Source: Coprinellus micaceus
Taxonomy: Eukaryota > Basidiomycota > Agaricomycetes > Agaricales > Psathyrellaceae
Length of the DNA: 64,000 nucleotides
Assembly: GCA_951394405.1 (NCBI GenBank)
Contig: OX596340.1
Coordinates: 1,240,001-1,304,000, forward strand
Reading direction: 5' to 3'
Of this stretch, positions 1-11,543 are shown one piece after another (position 1 is the stretch's first letter; each line of letters opens with the position of its first letter). A model generated the notes under the pieces. That model searched no databases. It saw only the letters and a program-made list of their open reading frames with translations, and had not been told where the DNA came from. The translations under genes were made by a program, and so were the position numbers.

Positions 1-1
1 A

Positions 2-2254
2 TCAACGAGGACATGGAGACGAGACACGGTACTCCAGCCTGTCCGTCAACGCACTGTCGCCAGTCAGCCTGACAGCATCTGTTGCGAACTTGACCTCGAC
101 AGTATATGTCCCAACCGCGTCGACCCGGTCAAGGATCGCTGTCGTCATATTGGTGTACTTCTCCAGCTGATCACCGTTCTTCTTCCAAATTATTGTATAG
201 CTTTCATTTAACTCCTTCTCGAGCTTGGACGCGTGGTGATCAACGGCGTTTGGACGGCCTTGACGTAGGTGCGCGAGAGGCACCAGGTTGAGAGCAAGGG
301 TAGTGTCATTCTCGAGAGTGCAGCGTTGAGATACGCCCTCGATAAGGTGGACGCGCTTGAGTAGGCTGAGCCATAGGCTCTCCAGGCAGGCTTTGCAGAA
401 GTCAGGCTTTGTTACGGCGCGCATAAGGCAGTCTTGGTTGGTCGGGCGATAGCTGGTCTCATTGTCCATCGAGAAGCTGTCCCAGGCATTAGAGTTGAAC
501 TTTAGCTATCTGTCACGAGTGAAGGACTTACGTGGGATACAAGCTATAGTGCCCTGCAGTGCTGTTGAATCTAGGATCAAAAGCACGGTCACTGTTAGGT
601 GCACCCCCAGAAAATCAGTGGCTCAAACCACCTACTCTGACTCATCCCCGAATTCCAACACCTCAACGCTACATAGTTGGGCCGTGCCCTCCAACGTTGG
701 GTCAACCAACGTGAACCTGAGCTCATGTACTCCAAGTTTCAGTCTACCTTCGCGATCAATGTCATAATGCCATCGATCCAGGCCGACTCTCCGCTCGGGT
801 GCCCAACCCAAGTCTTCTCCATCTAAGCTGACTGTGAAACTCGACTTGCTGGGTACCCCGGACAACGAGAACTTCACCAAGTACCTGGAATAATTTCCAG
901 ATGAGCTGAATTCGGCAGTCCACGATGAGGATGTATTGAGCATTGTCCACGCGTAGCTCTGGAAGGGCATAATGGACCGCTCGACTCGAGGTGTATGCGA
1001 AGATGACAACCATCGTTTCCAAGGGACGTCCGAGGGTTCGAGCGCGGCATTGGCGCCGCAGTACGCGAGGCCTCCATCGTACTCCTCGCCGACTCCAACG
1101 ATAGAGTGCCCTAGCTCGTGTCGTAAGACCAGAGGTCCGTTTAGATAGGACGATGTTACAGTTCTATGAGTAACCAATGTTTGAGTCGAACACGGTTTCA
1201 AGGATAAAAGTCAGCTTAACTCACGTAAACTCTCCACCTACACCTATTCCGTAGCACAGAGTAGATAAAAGCGTTTGTCGGCTATAGCGGTTCACGTTGC
1301 TCACCTCCATAGAACGGATCATTGGCTAAGGATGCATGAAGATCGTCATCAATATACGGCAAGGCGGGTGGATTGAACCAATGACGTACCGAGTAGGATG
1401 GGATAATCGCACTGCGAGCCCATCGACACACATGCCGCCCTGGCGACCTCAGGTTTGCTATAATAAACAGCTCTGAGCTCAGTCCCCGGCCGGTATAGAC
1501 CGTAGACGGTACTGAATGATTAATGAAATAATTAGCAGGGCAAAGGGTGATTGGACCGGGGATTCTGCGTACTCTTTGGGGACGCCCCCGGTTCCGATTC
1601 CGCTCTTCAAAGCAGGGGCATATAAGCAAGGCTGCTGCGCGATCTCCAAAACAAACGGACCTCGTTGCTTGGGGTGAACGCACCCCAGAAGTTGAGAAGT
1701 GGCTTCACGGTGTGGAAGGTCTGGTTTCCAGACACATCTTCTGCAAGGCGCGTCGCGTCTTCGATGAATTTGGTGCGTTCCGAAACGAGGTCTACCATTG
1801 TGTCCAGTCACTCTGCCAAACGAGGTAGCGCCGGAACTTACACCCATCCGAGAAGAAAACCAAGTCCACTCTGTTATCTGCAGAGCCTGAGACCCCCAAC
1901 GGGATGATCTCTAGAGCTGGGGCTTGAACTTGCGGCAAGAACGGACGCTGGGCTATGGGCGGCCCAAAACGTGGTCAGAGTGCCGTCACTCCATCCAAAG
2001 GCGGCTACGTTCTTACACTCTGAGGACCATGGAAGTCGCCGCTCCCCTCTAAACTCGTCATCCCAATCACAGGATCGACAGTAGTCGGCCTTCTCGCCAA
2101 GCCTCTTCAAACGGCGACCTATGCTCGCATCATCAGCCTACAGCCCCCCTCAGGATGTGTTTTGACAGAGTTTCGAGCCACCTTCGGCGCCTGTGGTAGC
2201 CGCGAGTACAGAGAGTTGTAGAAGAGATGCGATCAAGCAGCGTCGTAGAACCAT
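2..2254 (-). CDS. Secreted peptidase of family M64 (IgA peptidase M64-like)
   Basis: This is a zinc metallopeptidase of the M64 family, predicted to be secreted. The start at 2254 gives a hydrophobic leader (MVLRRCLIASLLQLSVLAA), consistent with a signal peptide. The metal site HELGHSIVGVGEEYDGG lies near 1080-1130. Upstream blocks include NRVDLVFFSDG, ERTKFIEDATRLAED, NFWGAF and SGIGTGG. The downstream C-terminal block is SYRPTNQDCLMR, and the stop is at 2-4. The exons I could resolve, high to low, are 1842-?, 1661-1791, 1573-1604, 1390-1511, 1305-1325, 1225-1243, 636-1163, 532-570 and 2-476. Splicing them restores one frame through what otherwise looks like a frameshifted relic. The exons between about 1900 and 2200 are unresolved. 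The family call is secure; the substrate is unknown and need not be IgA. Confidence 0.85.
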
Positions 2255-2410
2255 GGTACTACAATAGGCGCCTGAGAGCGGTTGGAGGCGGTGATGAGAT
2301 GGTGGTTGGAAGCACGATTCACACGTGGGAAATTGACCTGGGGCAGTATTTTGATTCCGCGTCGGAGTTATCGATGCTTAATTTGGGTTCCCGGGCGCCT
2401 ATCTAGACAG

Positions 2411-2420
2411 CCTTTATACC
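2411..2420 (-). promoter_or_regulatory. TATA box of the M64 peptidase gene
   Basis: On the minus strand this reads GGTATAAAGG, about 160 bp upstream of the peptidase start codon and in the right orientation. The spacing leaves room for a 5' leader. The assignment is inferred from motif and position only. Confidence 0.5.
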
Positions 2421-3700
2421 ATCGCATACACCATGTACACTGAAACGGAACCACGTATATGTGAGATACCCTGGAAGATGCGTAAATCTTTTTTTGTAGA
2501 AGCTATCTACAAGTTAGCGCGTGTTTTATTGTGGCGGATGCCCTCGCAATGATGCAAAAGTTTTGTGGAGTTTCAATAGAAGATCATCAGAGAGTACCGG
2601 GCTGTATCGCGATGAGGGCTGCGTAATTCAGTGAAAGGTGAGATATATTCTGAGATTGCATGCTCTGTGACCTTGCGATTGGGAAGCCTTTCGGAGGTGT
2701 ACCTCGGGAACGCCTTCCATGAGGTCGCGGGGAGTCCCGACTCTGTCATACATAGCGGACTACGGTCGTACCATATATGTCGAGTAAGTTACATCCGACG
2801 GAGTTGGGACTCCGTCTCGCCCATATCTGTGGTTAACGGGCTCTAATCCACTCTGTTGAGCTGGTTCGGACGCGTAAACTGGAACTGAATCAGGATCTTC
2901 ACTGGCCGCTTTGTATGCAGAAGTTCAGGAAAGCGACAAGTACACCGGGACTGTTCGGCACCTTAAACTTGTGTATTGTAGTCCCTTGATGCTAGGAAGT
3001 GTGTGTATGAAACCAGTGGTCCGCCGGGTCGGAGATCTATTGTGGGTAGTTGGCCAAGCCAACTTTCCTACTCCGCGAGATTACCCTTTTGTCCCCCCTA
3101 ACAGCCGGAGGGGTAAGCAAGCGGCATAAGAATACCTGTGCGCAGCTCATTTTAGCGCCGCATGAAACGGACTCTAGAAGATGGAAACACGAAATTTCAC
3201 ACGTACAATAGGGAGAAGATGATGCCCACGTCCACATCAAGGAAAGCGGGCACCTGCTGGATCTGTGGGGGCATCAGCTGTCCACGACACGTCAGCCCGA
3301 ACAAATGAGTGAAGCATCGTGGCCTTACTAATCTATTCGAATGACCGAGGACATGTGGGCGTTATGTGCCAGGAATACATATTTGAGTCCTCTCCAGCGA
3401 ATACGGATGCACACGACTTCTTTCCGATCGCCTCGGCTAGAAACTGGCGTGCTAGCCATTAAATGTTAGACACTCCGGACCGAAAGCCTGAGGTACCTAT
3501 CTCGTCCCACAGTTAGGACCAGAGATTTCTTTACATACCCGAGCCTTCCACGAGTAATTGAAACGCGTTGAAACGAAATTTAGGGGGAATCTAAGTTCAA
3601 ATTGGGGCGTACGCATCAAAGCGGTAGTGATGCGTTGATGCGCCGTCAGACGGTACAGCATTACAACAACAAATACAGATTTTCGAATCCCTGATTGAGA
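2421..3700. other. Intergenic stretch, no gene seen
   Basis: All open frames here are short, lack family-like sequence and have no coherent splice partners. A short hairpin-like block sits around 2801-2817 (GGAGTTGGGACTCC). I see no transposon ends or RNA genes. Confidence 0.5.
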
Positions 3701-3748
3701 AGACACCGATGCTGAACGTTGAACACAAAATCTACTGAAGCCTCGATA

Positions 3749-5232
3749 ATGGTCAACGAACTCATTGATGACCATGTCTCGGTCAAGCAGTGTCGCCTTG
3801 CAGTGGAAGCTCTCCACGCCCATGAGAGCAAGAAGCAGGAGAAGATCGAAGACCTTGAGCTGATTGCTCGTAAGGAACCTCACATCTGGCTGAACGTCAC
3901 TGTCAAGAAGATTCCTCCTGGCCATCGTATCAAGCCAGTAAAAATGTGCGTATTATTGTAATCACCTTTTTAATTGTGCTCAGTCCACGTGTAGACCCAT
4001 TGTACACCCTCTCGTCGATCCCCGGACCACCCCCGTCTGCCTCATTACCAAGGACCCTCAGAGACAGTACAAGGATCTGCTCGAAGAACATAGCATCAAG
4101 TTTATCTCAAGAGTAGTCGGAGTGGAGAAGCTGAAGGGCAAGTTTAAGCCCTTCGAGGCTCGTCGCGCGTTGTTGAAGGAGAATGGAATGTTCTTGGCGG
4201 ACGAGAGGGTTGTCCCACTCCTGCCCAAGCTTTTGGGAAGGAAGTGGTTTGAAGCGAAAAAGTGCGTCATTCATATTTTTCACTGTGACCTTCGCCTGAC
4301 CAATGTGTAGACAACCCATTCCTGTCTGTCTTACGCGAAAAGACCTGAAGGGAGAGCTAGAGAGAGCGATCTCTTCGACGTACATGAACCAAAACCAGGG
4401 CACCTGCACGTACGTCTGTCATGCATGCCGGGGTTCGTATGCTCACTAAAGCTGGTGCCTCCCCTTGGCCTCTAGGTCAATCAAAATCGGGAACCTCTCC
4501 CATAAACCCCAACAAATTGTCGCTAACTTGCAAAAGGCGCTCCCCACCATCGTCGCGAACATCAAGGAGGGTTGGGAGAACATCCAAGCACTCCACATCA
4601 AGACCAATTCCAGCGTCAGCTTGCCTATATGGAGCTGCAGTCTCGACGCGTCGGAAGAGGGACGGTGGCGTGGTCTTCAAGAAGAGGAGGGTGAGGAGTC
4701 CGAGGAGCCGAAGTCAAGTGAAAAGGGAAAGAAAAAACGCGCTTCCAGCTCAGATGAGGAGATGGGAGTTGAGGAGGACAAACCTCGGAAACGATCCAAG
4801 ACGGCCGAAGGAACGTCGACGAAGAAATCGCCCGCCAAGGCAGCCGCTAAAACCGCGTCCAAGGCACCTACATCCGAGAAGAGCGCGAAGGGCAAGGCCT
4901 CGAAGCCTTCACCGTCAGCCGTTGAAAACGCAACGCCGTCGAAAGAGGCTGCGAAACCCGCAGCCTTAGGGAAGCACAAGAAGGCCGCGGTCAAGGCGCC
5001 GGAGGTCCCCTCGAAATCACCTTCCACTTCCACCAAATCAGCGCCCAAGGAGCCTAAGTCAACTGCTGTTCCCGCAGGCTCCGAGGGGAAGGACGCGAAA
5101 CCGACTGTTGCGGTAGAGAAGAAGTCGAAGGCGTCTGTTTCGTTAGAAAAGAAAAAGGAAAAGGTCATCAAGCAGAAGGCAGGCAAGGGGGCCAAGTCTG
5201 CTCTCCTTGGGAAGAAGGCTGGTCGAGACTAA
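3749..5232 (+). CDS. Ribosomal L1-domain protein (Utp30/Cic1/RSL1D1-like) with long lysine-rich tail
   Basis: This is a nucleolar L1-fold protein of the kind that acts in pre-rRNA processing and ribosome assembly. Exons are 3749-3945, 3995-4261, 4311-4409 and 4476-5232, totalling 1,320 nt (439 aa, in frame). The L1-like body (about residues 5-220) includes VKQCRLAVEAL, PHIWLNVTVKKIP, PVCLITKDPQRQYKDLL, FFLADERVVPLLPKLLG-like sequence (FLADERVVPLLPKLLG) and KIGNLSHKPQQIVANL, in the order seen in RSL1D1/Utp30. The last 200 or so residues are Lys/Ala/Ser/Pro-rich, low complexity and probably disordered, like the tail of human RSL1D1. An in-frame ATG at 3719 would add ten residues. I prefer 3749 because family similarity starts there. 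It could be orthologous to Utp30 or to Cic1; the sequence alone does not decide. Confidence 0.85.
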
Positions 5233-5521
5233 TCTCGCACCTTTTATCCGGTGTTGAGTTGCACCTTCGCCGTCTGCGTCGTATCTGTTACATAGTAGTC
5301 GTAATTTCACTCTCCACTCTAGCAGCTCTAACAGTGCGCGAGCTCTCTGGCAAACAGTCGCCGGGAGCGTGAGTATACGGTTCCGGGAATGGCAATAGAC
5401 CGGAATATGGAATATCATGTTGTTCTTCACGACCACAATGACGGTCACACCCTCCCTCCAACCTCTTCCATAGGACATCTTATCGGGCCTGTATCAGGCT
5501 GCCCATCCATACCTCTGCTAT

Positions 5522-6874
5522 ATGGCCGCACGAGTTTCAACGAAGCTCTCTATACCTCATCCGAACGAACCTGGGTGCAACTTGGTCGGGATTCTCGAGC
5601 AGTTGACCCAAACGGAGTCGACCCAAGGCCGAAAGATTGCATTGGTACGGTCTTCTCGAATACGGCTACGGTCAATACGCCTAATGAGACTCATTGTGGC
5701 GTAGATCCTTCATGGTACTTTGGGGTGAGGAACTTCCGGCAGCCATACAACGGCACCATTACAGTAGATTGGGTACTAACCGGGGTTCCCTCCTCGTACC
5801 TTCCCCACGTCCGATCATCGCTAGGCATAAGGACTATCTGTTTCAGAAGCGGCTCGCAGCACGAATACCCATAGACTCGTTTCGGTTCGACTTCCGGTGA
5901 GGTCATAAATTCGTACATCCATCTATTCTCCCCTTCGACCCTTTGGCCTTGATACCCGCTACACTGGTGAATCGAGGGAGGACGGGGACTTACTTACATT
6001 GCTTATCTTTGTCAGGGGGAGCCACGAAAGCGGTGGAACCTGGAAACAGGGGGCCTTACACGAAGATATAGAAGATCTACAGGCCGTAGTTGACTACCTA
6101 AAGGTCAATTACGGATATGTCGTTGATCTGCTTGTCGGACATTCTCGTGGGTCGATAATGGCCTTTCGCTGGCTGTCGACATCTGAAGATGGACGAAAGG
6201 TGTCGGCTTTCGTGAATGTGTCTGGACGATATCGCATGGAGGTGGGCCCTTCCTTTTGATGGAATAAGCCAAATAGTATCTGACCGACGGGGCAGAAACT
6301 CCTTGGTACGGGACGCCTCAGTTGGCACTTTGCACCCGCCACATGTCGGCCTAACCCGTGAACCAGAAACTGCTCAGTCTAAAATATGGCAGGAAAGCTT
6401 CGCCAAGCAAGGATATCACGAGTGGGACGCCGTCGTAGCGAGGCAGGTTGTTCGTGCTCGAGTTACCCCGGAGGACGTGAAAAGCTTCACGACTTGGGAC
6501 CCTACTTTCGTTCGGGACCAGTTTGCTCAACACACAGACGTCTTGACCGTGCACGGCCTCCAGGATCAAGTCGTCCCACCGTGAGTGACCCTTGACCTCC
6601 CTCGATTATGGCAAACCTGGGAGCTGACTCGTGGAAAACCGCGTTTTGTCCGGACCTCATCAGATACGACGCCCTCATTTATGCGCAGGCATTGGGTAAC
6701 CGATCACCAGGCACTCATACCCTTCATTTCATCGAACGCGGGGACCATAACTTTACGGGTATCCCAGACGAAGTTGTTGATGCCATCCTGCGTTGGTGGA
6801 ATTCCAGGAACAACGGGGAACTCAAGACAGGAATATCAGTTGCAGCCTTCCCGTCGGGGAGTTGTAAACTATAA
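5522..6874 (+). CDS. Alpha/beta hydrolase (serine esterase-like)
   Basis: This is an alpha/beta-hydrolase-fold enzyme resembling the predicted esterases often labelled ectomycorrhiza-regulated esterase in Agaricomycetes. Exons are 5522-5644, 5705-5724, 5825-5896, 6016-6241, 6378-6580 and 6664-6874, totalling 855 nt (284 aa, in frame). The oxyanion region is LHGTLGHKDYLF, the nucleophile elbow is GHSRGS, a likely acid is in HGLQDQVVP, and the catalytic His is in ERGDHNFTGIP, so the triad looks complete. No signal peptide or membrane segment is seen, so it is probably cytosolic. Exon 2 is only 20 nt and carries the start of the oxyanion loop. The natural substrate cannot be told from sequence. 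Confidence 0.83.
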
Positions 6875-7900
6875 ATTGGGAGGTAGCCGTTGTATCGACG
6901 AAGAATTTGAGTGGGGTCTCCGCAGCATCGTATGTGATCAATCTACTTCTGGTGCAAGACTATGATATCATCCGCAGGGGTTTGACTTCGCGTTCAATAG
7001 TCTACATCCCATCAATACACTATCATTAACAAGGATCATGGGGTTGGGGAGGATTGGGGGAACCACAGGGTGACGGTTCCAAGCGCTCACGGCTCGGACT
7101 TGGCCCGGAGAGGCCGCTTGACCTCACCTACTCCGCCGCCATGAAAACCTTTACTAGGCCGACCTAAGCACGGGACATAGGTCTAGTGCATTGATAAGGG
7201 TGGCTCGGGAAATGCAGAACCGATAATCATAAGATGCAATAGACTGAAGGACAAAAAGCTGAAACGGCAATGTGAAGGAAAAACCCTGGAAATGTTTTGG
7301 CTCGGTGTCGAGGCTCTGTGTCTACTCGGGGTTCCCTCACCGGCCAATTCGAGCAATGAGGCTCTCTCGAAGTTGCCCAAGCTGTCGTGGGAGACATCAA
7401 GTGTGAGAAATGACCTTGTCAGATGAAAGTAAGGTACTAGACCCGACTATTGTATGAATTGAGCGTATAAATACGATGGGAAGATACGAATAATAGCACT
7501 TGTACTCTACGGTGGGGAATAGTGAATACTATGAAGCCATAAATATCGATGATGTGAGGGGAGGGTTAAATATGGAAAAGAAACCTATTGCTACAGTGGT
7601 GGATGCGATGTGCATGATGCTAGAGTCCGTTCGTTTGCTTGATGATTGGGAACTTGAATGTCCTGGACAACCCCCTCCGTCCCACCCTACGCCTACTCCC
7701 ACCCTCTACGCCGTCCTCCCCTGCTCCATTGCGATGATATTAAGCTCCGCCTGGCGAGGCATCGAACGTTAAGGTTGGTGCGGCCCGATTATGTGTTGGT
7801 ACGGTATTGTGTGGTATGTCTCTATGGGTCCTCGGAGATGTTTGTTGAGTGCCGTTCGAGGCGTCGGTCCAGTTAGACCGAGGCGTTTTGCTTTGCTCGA
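6875..7900. other. Intergenic stretch, no assured gene
   Basis: A TATAAATA motif lies at 7466-7473 on the plus strand, 27 bp before an ATG that opens a 90-codon frame (7500-7772). That frame has no recognisable domain and overlaps what would be the 3' side of the small minus-strand ORF at 7927-8025. I do not call it a gene. Confidence 0.4.
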
Positions 7901-7926
7901 AAGCTGAGCTGAAAGCGTTGAGGTCT

Positions 7927-8025
7927 TCAGAAGAAGACGGCTCCTGTTTGTGATGCGCCCCCCTGCACGGATGTTTGGCCCTGGCCAGTGTTGGATCCAG
8001 ACTTGACGTTTCCACCAGAGCTCAT
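7927..8025 (-). CDS. Candidate 32-aa micropeptide gene
   Basis: This short ATG-initiated frame encodes a Gly/Ser/Gln/Thr-rich peptide (begins MSSGGNVKSG, ends GASQTGAVFF). It is hydrophilic with a hydrophobic C-terminus. A good TATA motif lies about 106-115 bp upstream on the same strand (8131-8140). The composition is even and protein-like rather than random, but the ORF is short enough to arise by chance. I do not recognise the peptide. Downstream splicing could extend it: a serine-rich frame follows at about 7740-7930. Confidence 0.35.
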   Translation of the reverse strand: MSSGGNVKSGSNTGQGQTSVQGGASQTGAVFF

Positions 8026-8130
8026 GATGTATGAAGAGTAGATGCGAAGAGGGCTACGAAGGAAGTGAAGGAGGCTTGAGAGCGAAATGCTTTGGATGAT
8101 AATGGGGGGACATGGCGGCAATCCCAATGG

Positions 8131-8140
8131 CCTTTATACC
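8131..8140 (-). promoter_or_regulatory. TATA box upstream of the 32-codon ORF
   Basis: On the minus strand it reads GGTATAAAGG, the same ten bases as the element before the M64 peptidase gene. Its distance of about 106 bp to the ATG at 8025 suits a fungal core promoter. Confidence 0.45.
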
Positions 8141-11100
8141 ATTCGTACGAGGATTATTTGGAGGAAAGTCAAACGGATGTGAGTCAAATTGGGATAAGGT
8201 CAAGAAAGGAAGGTCTCCAGTGCCAGTGCAGAGACGGTTTTGGGCGAGCCACGAGCAGTGACGGTGAGAAGGCAAATAGAGCGGTTCGAATTTGGATCTA
8301 GATCCCGGGCACGGACGCGGTGACGCCCAAACCACCATTCCATCAAGTTTCACCATCTTTCCCCCAGGGCCAACGCAAAGTTGCACCGCAGGTTCGCTTG
8401 TGGTTCCTTACAGTTTGCGAACGAACCAGAGCTGCTGATGGCACAGCCCCCACGCACGCTCCCGTCAGACACGGAATGACTCGTCCAAGAGTTATGTTTT
8501 CAACCAATTCGCCTCTTCGGCGCACAATTTTGACCGCGTGAATTCGATGCACGCAGTCATTTTGGGCCTGTGATCCCGGCGGCACCAACAGCACTTCGCG
8601 AGCGTCGACTTGGGGATGGACCCATAATCATGGAAAGCCCTGGAAGGCCACACCAGAGTCAGACCGAGTCGGACCCGATGCAGTGCTGCGCAACTGCATC
8701 TCGACCAAACCTGCGCGACACCCTGCGTGGATATCAGGGAATATTCTGCGAATTTATCGTCAAGTGACCCCTTCTGCGTGTGCGCCGGAATTTCAACGTC
8801 AACAGCTTTCTCCTCAGATAGGTGGTGCTCGTCCAAACTGGCACCAAGGTCGCTCGACGAGATCTCGACGAAACTCCACTCCGCTTCCTGACATATCTCT
8901 TAGGAAAAGCTACCAGGTCGGCCTCAGGGCGGAGAGATCGGATGTGAGGCCACACTACGTGATGGCTTATTGAAGTCTCGTCTTAGTCTCCAGAGCTTAC
9001 CGTGACAGCGCTCAGCCTGGACCTGATGGCGTGGGGAATAGCAATCCTCGAGTCTGCCTTCCTAGGATATCCTGAAAGTACGGCATAGGCACCAATGACG
9101 AGGAGTTCTATCGGATCACGTCCCCCAATTGTATTGGATTGCCTGACAATCCGAATCCAAAGATCCCTGCCCTTGGGTCATATGGAGACTGCGAGGTAGC
9201 AAAGCATGGTTCAAATAATCCCAACTTGCCTTGATAGAATGGGCCTCTGTTTAAAATACTCCATCGCAATGACCAATAACTGAGTGTGATCCCCGTTCCC
9301 GTAATGCAAGTGGGCGCTGTCCATTAGCCTCCCTCAAAGGATTTACATTCTGGCTTTATTGAGCGGCATATATTCCTCCTTCTGGTCATATCGTAAGTTG
9401 CCTTGAACTCTCAGCTCCGTGAAGCTAGGCCCGAGGTGCCCATTGTATCTTCCGAGACTAAGAATCAAGGACATCTGACGCACTCCGAAACCACTGAGTA
9501 AGCCGGATTGTCAGGTTGAAGCTGAAGCTACGGTAAGTTAGAGCTCACTGCTATCGCCTAAGTATGGGGAGTCCTGGTCACCTCGTTGGGAGGCGCCACT
9601 TGGGCCCGGTCTCACCCTTAAAGGGGAGCGCAAAGTGCTCGAAAAGAGTTACACTGCTTGCCGAGGATTTAAGCGCTCGTGTCAATTTGATCAAGCTTGC
9701 GAGAATTATGGTGCGGTTCTAGCTAGACCCTACACTGTTCTGCACCCCTCTACCCACACCGCACTAGCTTTGGGCACCTAGCGCGCACGGCCTTCACCGC
9801 CATCTCCTTCGAACAAAGCGCTCTGATTTTTCTTACTACGCTCGCCGAGTGTACTTCGCCGTAGCCTCTGCCTCTGATGCACTTTTCCCCAACCGATAAC
9901 GCGGACCTACCAGACTACTTTAATATAGGCTAGGTTGTTTGATCGATTGCGTTTACGTGCTATGTAAGTGGGCCACGTAAGTTCCCTGCTCCAAACCTGA
10001 GGGTGTTGACGTACGTCCGGATTTCCAGCTTACCGACTGAGGCCGGTCGCTATACCATCCCAGTTCTGTTGGCGTCCCTGATGTGCAATTGCGTCCTCGT
10101 CTTCCACAGCCTCTGCCCGCAACAGCAAACGACAACACACCGCCAGACCCTCATATACACGCCGATTGATCTACTTTACATGAAGCACGTCAACTGACAG
10201 CTGCGTCGATACGTTTGTGCACAGTAGGTCACGTACACAGGGACCCTCAATAGCCGGCTAACCGCGGTGCCACCCACATGGCGTCCCAGCAGAAACGAGC
10301 GCCTAATCGCGTTTCACAAATTTATCTGACATCATGATCCAATCAACGAAGTAAGATTAGATACGCGTAGATATCCTCTCACCTTACCTGTGAAGGGTGT
10401 GGGCGCACTGCTGGCTATCCCTTTTGCTAGCCTGTTTGGAAAGCGGTGAACGATCAAAGGGTTCGTGTCATCACCCAAAATGGTTGGGTAGCAAGAATCG
10501 CCAACTAATCAGCGTACTGATGTTCTCCAAGGCCGACAAAGGAAAGAAAGCCGGCTCGGAGAACCCATATAACGCGCGGTGTGGTGTACTTGGATGAAGA
10601 AGAACCACCCTCTCCCGGTTTCGGAGATTGCCGAAGAATGGCTGTTCCCGCGGCTAAGTGATGATTGGGCGGGCGCTTATTTTATCAAATTTGGCGACGA
10701 GTCGTCTCATTACCACTCAAAGAAACGGGTCAGTAGGAGTGTGACGCCCTTCACCCTTGCCTACATTGTCGTGAGCACCCGGCGATCCCTCTTTGGGGTT
10801 AAATACAAGCCGTCCTAGGATCGAAAGCGGTGCGAAAGCGGCACCGACATCGACACGCCCATCTGGGAAAGGTACACTCTTGAAAGTTGATGCACTCTCT
10901 CGCTCGCCGACCCGTCCAAGGCCTGCGCTTTCCTCTCTTACTCTCTTAGCACTCTGACTCGGGTGTAAAGTAATGTGCGCTCGACTAAAGGTATACACTC
11001 GGACGCCTGTACTGACCGATATCAGCGTCTGAAACGCCCACCGGTGTCCCCGGGGCAAGGAGCCTAAGCGCAATTGAAGCTAGCGACCACGCGAGCCCAA

Positions 11101-11540
11101 AAGGATCTACAGCTCCAAAATACAATGGAAGATCCTCGTTGGGGGTTCAGGTCGCCGCTCTCTGAATCCAGCTCGGGTATCCCCAGTCGACTGTGAGTTG
11201 AAACGAGCCATTGATTAAATCTGAGACTGGTTGTCCCCAGGACTTGTAGTCACCATCGGACTGTTTGAGGTTGCTGATTTTGCGAACGACCGGGGGGAGA
11301 ACACCGGGAGAGCTGAGTGACGTTGTGCCTTGATGCTTATTCGTGACCGGATGATCGAGGGGCATGGTGATAAGTGATATGTATGTATACCAGGATACAT
11401 GTGATGGGGGTCAGCGGGTCTCAATGCCCGCTGAGTGGACAGATTGGCACGCTGCCAGTGGAAGATTGTGTAGTTCAGTTCCGAGGACAACCCATGAGGC
11501 GCAGGACTGACGGATGACCCCATAAAAGAGATGAAGGTGA
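8141..11540. other. Gene-poor stretch of about 3.4 kb
   Basis: Neither strand has a frame with recognisable domains or splice-consistent continuation. A fragment reading EEKAVDVEIPAHTQKG near 8750-8815 (minus) resembles the N-terminal tail of many fungal transporters, but it lacks an ATG and any transmembrane sequence after it. I see no terminal repeats or transposase motifs. It may hold decayed coding sequence. Confidence 0.4.
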
Positions 11541-11543
11541 GAA

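Noticed and set aside
1282..1847. M64 gene as a frameshifted pseudogene
   Set aside because: All apparent frame changes coincide with GT-AG introns and splicing restores conserved residues.
7500..7772. 90-codon plus-strand frame after a TATAAATA motif
   Set aside because: No domain, odd composition (Pro-rich end) and no support beyond the TATA; may be chance.
8740..8836. Fragment resembling an MFS transporter N-terminal tail (EEKAVDVEIPAHTQKG)
   Set aside because: There is no ATG, and no transmembrane sequence follows on the strand.
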